64,000 bases of DNA from Eumeta japonica (lineage: Eukaryota; Arthropoda; Insecta; Lepidoptera; Psychidae), in NCBI GenBank assembly GCA_005406025.1, contig BGZK01001305.1, positions 62,001-126,000 on the forward strand, given 5' to 3'. The position numbers were made by a program, and so were the translations under genes. Every line of letters starts with the position of its first letter. Positions within the stretch are counted from its first letter, which is position 1. Shown in pieces: positions 24,601 to 37,100 of the stretch. The notes below the pieces were generated by a model. It saw nothing but the letters and a program-made list of their open reading frames with translations. It searched no databases and was not told the origin of the DNA.

Positions 24601-27600
24601 GGATTAACCAAAATTTTTGAGAACTCTGCCTGATATAAATAACAGGACCAATTTCCCATGGATTGGAGTTAAATTACACATTTAAATACAAACTCGACTA
24701 GGTAAAGTAGGGCACATTCAAAGTATGCACGAGACGTGTGCCTCCTTATGACCAATAGTAAAGTAAGCTTTACAACAAATCATATTCTAAGAACATTTCT
24801 ATAAATGACAACTTTATAGAACCACGATGAGTCATGGCCATGAACCAGTTTTACCTTATTTATACATAATAACCATCATCTGGCCTGTATGATTTGATGA
24901 CACACTAGTCTTTATCTAATATTGATATGACTGGCCAATATTGTCATCATATGTAATTTACCCTCTTTATGTGCCAGATGACTGATTTTATTTGTATCTG
25001 GGTAGAGAGTTAGGAGTATTTTAATATAACATGAGAGAAATTCCTCATATATATATATGTATATATGGCATGGATTTCTTTAACTTTGACATCTGAAGCA
25101 TGATTGAAAAGGAGAAAACATCTACTTCACTATTTCTATTATCAAATTCATTCATAATGATGTTAGTGCCTCTTTTGAAAAAAATACCACCATTTTATAA
25201 CTACAATGGCCGATATAACTCATTGAATGAATTCACATTTACAAAATTATTAATTATAAAGTTATTAATTTGCCAAACATACATTTTTGTTCACAATCCA
25301 ACAGCAAATACTTCACATATTCTCAACTTTTCAATCACCATACAGCATATGAATTCTTTTTTTTTTACATACTAATTTCAAACAATCTTAGGATTTTTCT
25401 TTGATATTTAATGTTATTAGATATAATGATGGCAATACAATAAGTTTAGTCCCAATTATTTTATTAATTTGGTATAAAAATTTCAAATTCCAATTTCATC
25501 TTTTTCTATATCTAAAATACATATTTGTAATACTAAAACTTCTAACAGTGTCACATTATTTGTCTACGAGGTGTCTAGTTTTGGTCTAAGTTGTCAAATT
25601 TAAGTTTCTCTATAAAATTTCTTATGTTAATTAGACTGCATTTAATAACTAACATTTTAGTCATTAAAATAGAAGACCAAATATTTTGATAATAATATGT
25701 CAACCGAATAAAAACATAGATTTAACACAAATTTATTTTTTACATTTTGTGAGTCAATTTGCAAAAGAACTAAATTTATGTTATTAAACTTAATATAAAT
25801 TATTATATATAATGTAATAGACAATCATTACAATTATTATAATTGCAATGAAATGATTAAGGTATTGTTTCAGATTATTGAAGGGAGCGTAAAACATTAC
25901 TCAGAGTAAAAACAATGTAGCATTTACATAATAATAAAAAGAGTAAATTCAGTAAGAAGTTAAGAAACTGAACAGTCAATCAAATGGTATTCCACTTTCA
26001 ATTTCTGAAAAACCTTTTAAACAAATTAAAATAGAAATCAAGTTGCAATATTTTTAACTCCTTGAATGTATAATTTCTCCTTACTTTGAATGACATAATT
26101 AAAAGTAACAACATTAGTTGTCAAAAAGGTATTCATACGCGCTATATTAGTAAAGGACTTCTACTTCTACATCACTTGTTTTAAGAACAGGTAGAAACAT
26201 TTCTAGGTAATAACTACCTAACAAGTTTGTAATCAAAAACTTCTATACCTACAAGTGTATTAATTGTTAGATTTTCCATTTGTTTAACTGCACGTAGGCT
26301 GTTTAGAAACCCATGTTACAGTTTTTACAAAAACCTATATCTTAACCTATATGGTGTATATGAACACTTGTTTGTCATATTTGTCACATACAAAAAACCA
26401 TGTAACACCTTACACACTTCGATCCAGTTTCCAATTGTTTTTTTTGTTTGTCACCTAAAAAATGACATTAGGATTGGGAATTTTAGCAGTATATATACAT
26501 TTAGTATGTTCATCTGTCCTATCATATTTGAACAAATGAGGCATCATTAGCTTCATCTTAGCATTTCACGTGTCATACATGTGACATTCATATTAAATAT
26601 ATCCATACTTGACCAGAACAATAAAAAAATGTTTCACTTTAGTGTAGAATGAGTTTATAATTCCCAAATTGCAAAAATATTTAATTTGTAGTACTCCGTA
26701 ACAATGAAAAATATGTATCAACATAATTAAGCATTTTGATTTCATTTGGTTTCCATGAGCCTGAAATTTCAAAATTTCAAAATCACAAGTTATAAAACTA
26801 TAACCTGACTATGGAATGACCAATTAAAAATAATAGACAAAATAGATTTTCTTTGAAAAGTTACTTGGTTACTAAACTATGAACTCGTGTGTGATTTTGA
26901 AATTTGGAATACAAATTGATGGATAATACTTATTTAAATCTAACGTCTCATAAATGGATGTGACTTCACAGTTTAGTAATCATTAACTCTCAACATGATA
27001 CCTAGCTTGTTTATATTTTAGTGGTTTGTATGTAGTACCATGTGTGACATAATTTAAAAAAGCACATTTTAAAAATTCCAACTGTCTTTTTTTGTTACAT
27101 TAGTTTTTAATCAATCCAAAAGTGTGTTAAAAAATATATTACTCGTCAAAGAAAATTCAAATGGAGCCAAAGTAGCTAAATTAACTGATGACTATAAAAG
27201 CCCCAAAACATATATATGTGTATATATTTATTTCAGAATTTTAAGTTTTTGACAAAAATTAAGAATCTATTGATGGGATATAAACCCTAATGGAATCCTA
27301 AGTAAACTGTTAACAATACGAGGTAATCTTATTTTAAATATGTTGTGCAGAACCATTTATGTTTGAGTCTCAAATTTAACGCTTTTTTTTATTCATATAG
27401 GCTAGATACTTTTGAATTTTTGTGCTAAAGTAATAATTACATAATATTTCCTATCAGCATCCTCTAAAAACGTGAAAATCATACATTAATTACATAAAAG
27501 TAAATTTGATGGTATTTTTTTTTGTGTTTTATCATTTTTTTTATTTGCATCCTATATGAAATAAAAACCTTTTTTGAGCAGTTTTTAACTATTCTGTTCA

Positions 27601-27980
27601 TAGACATAGCATAAACCTGTTATTTTCACAAATCAAAGGTCTTCGACCGCCTATAACCTGCGACCAAAACCAAAATCACACCACAAAAGGTTGTGAGTCC
27701 ATTCAGTCCAATTAGACATCACCATTTATGAACTGATGAAATCGGCAGTAATCAATCCTCACGTTTCATTTTAATCACCTCTAAAACTAGGCATGATATT
27801 GAACTGTTGTGGCTTTATTTTAAATTAAATACAATTAACTATTACTTTTACCTTTTTATATCGAATGGCCTTCAAAAAATTTGTAAATGTATAATATAAA
27901 TATAAAAAAAATGGTATTTTAAACATTCTGAATTGAAACGATGGATATATTAAATAATAAATATTATATGTACTTTGATT
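21650..27980. other. AT-rich intergenic DNA between convergent genes
   Basis: More than 6 kb without a supportable coding frame, transposon domain or RNA gene. A few ta-repeat palindromes lie near 25050 and 27210. Part may be transcribed as the 3' end of rootletin, which reads toward it. Confidence 0.5.
27814..27819 (-). terminator. Poly(A) signal candidate for rootletin
   Basis: On the minus strand this is aataaa, about 200 nt after the rootletin stop codon. It is the nearest canonical signal. Confidence 0.45.
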
Positions 27981-27986
27981 TAAGTT

Positions 27987-28032
27987 AGCAGTTCACTTGG
28001 AGGAGTCGTAGCAGTTCACTTGGAGGAGTCGT
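27987..28032. repeat. 23-bp perfect tandem duplication over the rootletin stop codon
   Basis: 'agcagttcacttggaggagt'+cgt occurs twice head to tail, at 27987-28009 and 28010-28032. The copy at 28010-28032 contains the last codons and the TGA (28016-28018). The other copy lies in the 3' UTR. The two are identical, so the duplication is recent or maintained. Confidence 0.95.
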
Positions 28033-28123
28033 AGCTGTCATTCAGAGGTGGGAGGCTGTGTGCGAGAGTGCTATCCAATTTCCTTGCTTCGTGCTCCAAC
28101 GTGTATGAATCTAAAGCTGGATC
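28016..28123 (-). CDS. Root: Rootletin exon 33 (C-terminus)
   Basis: Residues 1885-1919 and the TGA. It reads DPALDSYTLEHEARKLDSTL and ends PPLNDSYDSSK, the conserved rootletin tail. Acceptor cag at 28124-28126. A 23-bp duplication overlaps the stop. Confidence 0.96.
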   Translation of the reverse strand, partial: DPALDSYTLEHEARKLDSTLAHSLPPLNDSYDSSK

Positions 28124-31100
28124 CTGTATTAAAATGTTGATCAGTTAAATCACGACATTACAAACATTGCATAAAAGGTGGTGAATCACTCAAATCTTTT
28201 ACATTTTCTTTCATGTTCAATTAATTTTTTTCTTTTATTTTGTAAGTAACAAATAACGTCAAAAGATTATTTCTATAATACGACTTATACTATTAATTGA
28301 AAACTCTTTTATGACATGAGAAATTTTAGAATAAATTATAACATTGTTTATGTTAATTTACATAATTTTCATTATAGAAATAATTATATATAAAAAGAAC
28401 CATGTTATTAAATTTAAAGAAAAAACATTTACATTAACATTTAAAATAGGTTTAAAAACTATTGTACCTGCGAAACAGTCCTGAGGGAATCGCCGAGCGC
28501 TGTGCGTAGGCGCATGACGTCGCGGGCGGCGCGGCCGCTGCGCGCCACGTACGCCTGCCGACGTCGGATCTCGGCCGCCAGCTGAGAGCGAAGCTGCGCC
28601 GCCTGAAACGTTGTAGGTGTGAATATCTGACCCCATAGAAAGATTATTCCCCAAAAAAAATAATAATTTAACCGATGTAAAATTCCTATTAGTTTTTTAC
28701 AATCTATAAAAATATAATAAAACTGAAAAGTTTGTTTGTTTAAACATGTCAGTCTCAGGAACTGTCAGTCGAATTCGAAAAAAATTCTTGTATTAGATAG
28801 GGGATCGGAAACGAGAGTGCAATGAGGGATCGGGGGCGTGATTGATAGAGTGATACGCCCTTATAAAATATGACGGAATTCATTCTATTTTCACCCGGGC
28901 AGAGCCGGGAGCGGAGGCTTATTAGAAATAAAAAGATTGAAAGCAGGTGTATCTTAGCAGTGCGATGATAAAAACATGACAATAACATTTAAAAAACGCA
29001 TGAATGTACAATATAACGCACGAAAGAAAGGTCAGCGAGCGTTGCGCCTGCACATCGCACCCATCACAGGCAAATCAGAGCGACAGTTTCGTGCGTTGTA
29101 CTGTACATTGACTGATTTCACTTATTCCTAAAATAACATCCTAGAGATTGGAGACATGTCTATATGAGTATTAATAAATCTTTTTATGTTAAAACAAAAA
29201 TGCAGTGACAGGCGATAAAAAAATACGAGCCTTTGCAAGAGTTTTAATAACAAATTTATAAAGATTTTTTTCATGCGTGAAATATAAAAAAATTAAAAAT
29301 AATCATTTATCAAATGCGAATTGTGGAAATTATGTACATTATAATAAAAATATAACTATGTGATAAATAATCCACACACATAACTCATCAATTGTTATTA
29401 TTATATCATTATAGAATAATATAATCGTTTTCTCGTTTACCAGGAAAATTTAATATATGTAATTTAATTAATGAGATGTGACAAATGTGACGGACTCCTG
29501 CAGATACATTAATATTATAATGTGACGCGTATTCCAAAGGATAACACTACATATTATTACACACACATTTCTTCATCAGACAACCGATAATATGATGCAA
29601 CTGTAAAGAAAGAGTTATGTTTATCGCATGTATGGATGTTTATAATAATGTTCATTACCTCATATCCAAATGGTTAGATAAATTTCTACAATTAAAGATT
29701 AGATGCATCTTGACAATACAAAGTATTAGAATAGGTAGCATCAAAATGAAATAAGATGATAGATATTGGGCGCCATATGGAGTTCAAACATTTTTTTTCC
29801 AAATTTATGAAGTGAGAGATGAAAATGAAAAGTTATAATAAGTTATAAAAATATATGCAACTTACATGATTACATATAAATAATTTGGAATGACAAACGG
29901 TCAAATAAACTATTTGCATTGTATATACAACACTATTAAGAGAGGTACCAATGTGAAGGGTTTAATTGAAAATATTACTAAAATTAGATCTTAAGAAAAT
30001 TATAAAAACAAAAAAACATTTTTAAAGTAATATCGAAAAATGCAGATACCATAACAAAAAGGAGAGCAGACAAAGCAACATAGGGAAAAAATTGGTGTAA
30101 GTAGTTGTCTCACAGACGTTGATGTGGGGTTTAAATGTATACAGCCAGCGATGATAAGATATTTGTGGTTTTGTTTAAATTGCATTTCGTTGATCGAAGT
30201 GTCTTCTAAAAAACCAAAGAACCTCACTGCGTAATTGCAATTTATTGTGTTAAGTTTATTATTTGTTAAGTCCGAATACAAATATTAAACAGAAATTAGC
30301 TTAAACACTAAAATCTAAAACAAAAAAATTTAAGAAACTTGACTGCTTTGAGTTGCGTGTGGAGACAAACCAATAACCGCAATATGTTCGTTGTTTATTT
30401 TAGGTGAAAATCTATTTAAATCTCTATAACAAATATATTTTGTGAGTTTTGTTCATTGCCACCTAATATTTTGTAAAATTCAAGTCACTTTTATATTACA
30501 ATATACATGTTTAATTATTTAAGTGTACACGGTAAACAGAAACATGGCACGACGATTTTACGTGTTTTATCTTTTCAATTAATTACTTTTACGTAGTCAG
30601 GTTTTTTGTATTCTTTTTTTTTTTTTTGATATATTACAATTATATGACAATTGCAGAATTGTACAGTTGTATAGTTTTAGCAGTAGTAATTGGTGAATTT
30701 GACACTCACCAATTATCGAACTTAACAGAACATCACTAACCATTCCAAACGGAGTTTGCGTCACGTTCTTTTCATAACAACTTAACGCAATTTTACTTTT
30801 TGAATCATGTACAATAATAATTGAAAAAATGAAGACTCATTGACACTGCATAAACGAAAATATACGCACCTGATTCTCGAGCCGCATGATCTGCTGCCTG
30901 TGCGCCGTCTCGCGCGATTCCAGCAGCCTCTCGGCCTGCAGCGCCGCTTGACGGTAGTGCTCCATCTCCTGAGACCCCGAGCAGGTCGACAGATCGGTGA
31001 GGTAGCGGTTACGGGCAAGCGCTAACTCAGCTTCCTAGTTTTGGACACAAAGAAAGAGAGATAAGAATTTCGAACACAATATATTCATTTATTTATCTAA

Positions 31101-34100
31101 ATGATTAGCTTTTGTACTAAGTGATTGCCCCCGAGCGGATACAAGTTAATTCGCTTCAGCTGATAGCGGACCACTTCATTTACCATTCCAGTCGCTCTTC
31201 CATTCTTGCTCTAAATCCTGGTCCCGATTTCAGTGACGGTTGTAGTAACGAACTTACTTCTGCTTCCGCTCCGATATCGGTTTGTTGTCTGGTTCTGTTC
31301 GAAGGCTTTTGTTTTAGCGCGGGACTTCGATCAAAATTAATTTTGATTCTGATCCCACTCACGATTCTATGTCCAATGTTGAATGAAACCCTCACATTTC
31401 AATATAAGTCCCATTCTAAGATCAGGTTTCGACTCATTTTTCGTTTCCATTCCCCGTTGTCTCTCGGTATTAATCTCGATTCTGATCCTTATTCCACTAT
31501 AAATTACAATTTTGTACCCCGTTTGCAGTGAGAATTCTAGATTACGATTCCGGTTAGTCTCTCGACTTTGATACTAATTTTTCTCCTGATAGTAATTGCA
31601 ACCTTTCGTTAGTTTTGATCTAGATTGCACTCTAGAATCTGTCCTGATGCTAATGTCGCTTGTGTTCTAAATTGGGATTAACATTGTCTCAGTCCCACGC
31701 TAAAATCAGATCCTGGCTCTTTTTTTGAATGTAAGTTCATTTTACCAGACACATATAGTTAAGATATGTTGAATTCCATTTTTGGGGTAGAAAACAATTA
31801 AAAACTATGTACCCTAAAAATCACATTTTTGAAAGTAACGAACACAAAAAGTAGAGATTATTTTTTTATATAAAATTGTCCTGGATCACTTTCGACGTAC
31901 TTGCAATATAAACCGATAGATTTGCAACAAACAATTCAAATCTATAGCTCAGACGCTGTCAATGATCACTCGTTAAGTGTTTTTATTTTTTTCATAAAGG
32001 AAAACTAACAAATGGGCAAACTTTTCATTTTATTTACAGAGCGGATACTATTATGTATGTTTTCATACATGTATATAATTTGCTTTTCTCATTGCTAAAT
32101 GAACTATAGTCACTGAGACAGTCATTTCTGTAAAATACATTATTGGGCATATTTCTAGAAATTACACAAAGGCATCCCTACAGCCGATTACGACACTAGT
32201 CGTGATGGTGAGGTGGTTGCCGCGATGCGGGGGATGACGTACGTCGGCGACGAGCCTTTGACCCAACGGTGCTGACTGCGAGATAAAGAGTCGTTCAAAG
32301 TACATACGGACGGCCTAGCTCTTTTATGCGCAATGACCGCGAAAGATGCGCATTGTTTAAATGTGAAACTTCAATATATTTTATTTATAATAAAAAGATT
32401 CGACGATAATGGCATTGTCATTAAATTGTAGTAGGGATGAATAAAAATACTACTATGGAATATACTAATATGATTTCTTGCTGGATAGTTTGTAGAAAAT
32501 ACAGCTGCGATCCTAGGTTTTGCAATGAAACTCACTCCGACAGCCAACCACCAGCTAGTCTTCGTGTGATGTAAACATTGCTTATTGAACGCAGTGTAAT
32601 TTACCCACAGCGCCACAAGCCTCGTTAAGCGATCGCTGTGGAGACGCACAGTGATTTCCACATAAAAAAGTTAGCCGGCAAACTCTGAAAATTTTATGAT
32701 ACTATAAAAAATATACTACTAAAAATATACATGTTATTATTTTTTTATTGTTTCTTTTCTAATGACTGCATTGGCGTTTATATAAAGTTTTATACATCTA
32801 AAGCATTTTTCAAAATACATTTTCCAATCTGCCTCAGACACCTCTTCAAACGCATTTTCAAGTGCAGTGGTAATGCATTTTTTGTTTATGGAAACCGTTT
32901 GCCATTTTGATTTTTATTTTACGAAATATAAAAGTCACATGGCACCGTATGGCAAATGACAATTGACAATCTTGCGAGCCAATACTTAGATATTATAAAT
33001 AATTATGTTGGTGGATGGCTAGGATATTCACCTCTTCCTAAAACTATGGAATGTGTGACTTCAGCATGATAAATGTGTTGATGAGCCAATGAAAAAAATT
33101 GTTTGACGACAATTGGCTTAGCTTCCATGAACTTTGAACATGATTCGCGAAATAATCTGACCTCATGTCTATTTGACTATTAAAAGTAGATTTGTCAGTC
33201 TAATAATATTACTTATTTTGTATAAGATTTATTTTTGCAATTTTATTATTTGTATATTATATAGCTATTACAATAAACAAATTAAATATATTAGTTAAAT
33301 ATAAAATAAAATACATTAAATATATTACTCAGATGTAACCAATTTAAAATGGAGGAGATAATGCCAATTTTTAAAGACACATGGTCATATTTTAAACTGT
33401 TGCTTTATATGCTTATTGGCAATGATTGTAAAAAATAGTTTATATGTAAACGAAAATATATGAGGTGATTTAGTTGAATAAAAACAATCACGAAAGAAAT
33501 GATGTTTTAAATTAGGTATGGGCAACCTTTGACATGTTGTGGGCAAACTTTAGTGTGCAAGTACATTCGCCGGCTGCGTTCAAAAGTAGGTGTATTTTTA
33601 AGCTAGTGTTCATAATTTTTAGCGATAGATATCAGACATGAAATTTTTCAATGTCTCGCGGGTCGGATCAAATCTTACAACGGGTCGACTGTTACCCAAA
33701 TATGTTTTAAATTAAGAAAATACAACTTATAATTAAAACCTTTCCAATTATTATGTCTGTATATGATAAGAATTGTGGAAAAAATACAATTGGAGCAATA
33801 TAAAAGCGTTTGAAATACATAATTTCATACAATTTCAACTGCCAGCATTTTTTTAAATTAAGGAAAATTTAAATGATTACGACAATGCATGATGACTACT
33901 CCACTCCTGTCCAATCCACTACTCATCGAATCATCAAACCAAAAAACACTTTCTTGATGAGAATTTTTTTTTTATTTTGTCATTGTTTTTGTTTAGTCTT
34001 TGTGTTGATAACTTGTTTTACATATGTGACGTGTCACAAAATATAACGTAATACAAATAAAAATATAGAAAAGTACCTTATCGCTCAACTCCTTCTCCAA

Positions 34101-37100
34101 TCTTCTAATTTTCATTCTCAATTCTCTGTTCTCTATCTCCAACAGACTGAGTTCCGCCGAAAAGCCTTTCTCTTTTCCAACACACAAATTGGAATCTTTA
34201 TAAATTCGCGCACCGGAGTCTTTTGAAGCAGATTCCGGTCCAGAATCAAGGTCGGAATAATAAACAGATTTCTCTCGATCATGACTCTTACTTCGCAGAG
34301 GTGTTATTTTGTGCATACGCCTCTCGGCCTCCAGTTTACGGACTGTATCTTGGAATGTGTCCAATTTAGCTTTGAGCTCGGACCTCTCGCGCTGTAAAGC
34401 ATGCAGTTCTCTTTCTAACTCACTGTCGGCGGTCTCTTTCCCGTCCCACGTAGTCATGCGCAGTTGCGACTCTAGGCCCGATCTGTCAAGTAAATTTTCG
34501 ACTAAATCTCCTCTCTTTATAGAGTAGATAAACTCTAACAAAGAAACTAGAATCACTAAATGAGTAAATTCTGAGAAATACCGCACTGAAATCACTTTTT
34601 GTAAATAAGCAAGCACATTCCTAATTCCTAACAGTTGACGCCCAGATTCATGCTGAGTGGAACTAACCGCAGTCTGAGATAAATTCAATGCTATATTTGA
34701 TTGATGACTACAGTTAAAAAGCGCATGCGTATAGTTTTTATATACCGTATTCATCCGATATATACAAACTAGAATATTTTTAAGCATTCAAATGGCCCCA
34801 CATTCTTCACAATTTGTTTATAGAAATATTTTCCTTGTTGTATACTCTCTTACCTTTGCACCTCCACATTGGCTAACTGATTCGTCAATCTATGAACTTG
34901 GTCTTCCAAAGTCGCGTTTAACCTCTTCAACTCCGCTAAACTAACTTTAGCGCTCTCCAGTTTCTCGCTAAGCACTCGCTTCTCGTTTTCACAATTAGAA
35001 ACACTCTTCTGTAACTGCCGCAATTTGTCTAGGGCGTGACTTTCGTTGTTTTTGGCATCGTTTAATTGTCTCTGAACACGTGATAGCTCCGATCGTAGCT
35101 CGCTCTCCGCTGTGGCTGCTTTCTGAAGCGATGTCGACAACTGCTCTATGGTGCCCTTGAGAGAAGTACAGCGATCTTCCAACGAGGTAACTGTATGGGC
35201 GTAAGCGTCGCACCGTTCCTGTAGTTTCTGAAAATAATTGCATTAAATTAATTAATAGTAACATTTAATAGAAACTCGGTAACCATCATATTCTGAAACA
35301 TCCAACAGCAATAATTTATCATAAAGACATAGTTATAATCTAGGGATTCGTAGTTCCTCCTAAAACTCAGGAGACGCGATGCTAACCCTGGTGGCCTCGA
35401 CTCAAATACAGATTTTGGAATATAAATTATTCCTTACTTCGACGTCAAAGGAGAAAACCGTAGGATAATGATCTAACATCTGCTTTTTCGAGAGGAAACG
35501 CGTACCAGGGTGAATGTTATGGTGTGTATAAGTATAGCCTAACCTGTCACATCACTGAAACCACAGAACCTTGATTTCAACGAGTTTTATATAGCACGTC
35601 CTATAAAAGCAATAAGGAACTAACGGTTAGGATAGCCGCCTACGACATAAAAAACGCAAGTTCGAGTCCATACCTGAACCGATATGGTACAGGAATGTCA
35701 AATGATCACCCACTTTAATAATGCAATAAAACATCGCGATGAATCCCGCATTTCTGAGAGGTCTCAAGAGAATCTTTACCAACACGTTAAATTTCGTAAA
35801 CGCGGGTATACGATTCAATACTTTTTCTTTTATTTTAGAGGATACCGCGCCTGACGCTGTATTCTTACCTTGATAGCGTGATGATGATCCCTGGCAGCGG
35901 CGGCGGCTCTCTGCAGCTCCCCGTCCAACTGCGCCCGGCGGACGTCGAGGCGGGCCGCCCTGCCTTCGCTGGCGGCCAACGCCTCGCGAAGGGCGTTACA
36001 CTCCTGCACACGTTCTGTTAACTGGGCGCGTAACTTTTCTGCCTTATCCTATAAAGAGAGTCAAGTCAATTTTAATGCATGTGGAATTGGTTCGAAGTAA
36101 TATTTGATAGTTTAAATATTTCGAATTATCAATTCAAGATGAAGGAAGTTTCTGAGCAGCGATATCACGTTTCAGTGATGCTTTATAACAATGTACTTAA
36201 TTGATCACGCTATTCTATTTAGAATTATTTAACCAAGAACACTATCAGGCATTTTTTTAACTTTTATTTTGGATTTATTTTAATCTGATTGGCTCCCTCA
36301 CAATCATTACCAACTATTGCAAAATTTTACAAATAATTACCTCATTCTGAACTTTGCCGTCGGTCACGGAACTCAAAGCTGCCTCGAGGCTGGTGATTTT
36401 GTCTCTTAAGTTGCTGATCTCAGTAGTTTTTGATTGGACCGATTCATTCTGAAAATAATTATCAACTTTTGTTAAGATTCTGTAAACGTGAACGAATGAA
36501 TTTCTTTTTATTCATGCATATTGTAAGATCTATTGTTGGATCCGAAAATTATATAGATGAAATCTATATTTGCATCTGTTTCTCAAAAATTAAAACAATT
36601 TGTTTCTCTTAAAGCTAAATAGTTTAGGTCATGATATGAAGCATGCAAGCACGTATACACAAACACACAACACCCTATTCTACCTGCTAATATTTGGTTA
36701 CTTTAGAATGGTGTTGTCTTTAAGACAAAATGAAAAACACGAGGTAGCGAGTAGATTTATAATAATTCATTAAAATGAAAGTCAATATTATAATATCTAA
36801 AATAGTCCTAAGGGCCATATTATTTAATTGCAATGTCTTGTAAACAAAAGTGAAATTAATGGATTGGATTGGATTTTTACAAAGATTTATGAATCACTAT
36901 TAAAATACCATGAAAAAGTGAAAACATGAAAAAATGAAACGCTCATATGTTATTATAATTATTTCATAATATAACTTACCAACGCGTTGAGCTGAGCCTC
37001 CTTCTGGCCCAATGCACTTTGCAACTTGGCCTTCTCTTCTTGTGTGGAGCGCAAGTTGTTACTCACAGACTGCAATTTTCCTTCACCTTTGCCATGTTGT

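Noticed and set aside
25100..25375. 91-codon plus-strand frame
   Set aside because: Low-complexity AT-rich codons and no domain. Typical chance frame of this region.
31121..31531. 136-codon plus-strand frame
   Set aside because: Lies in the degenerate repeat tract of rootletin intron 31. It is open only because the repeat units lack stops in this frame.
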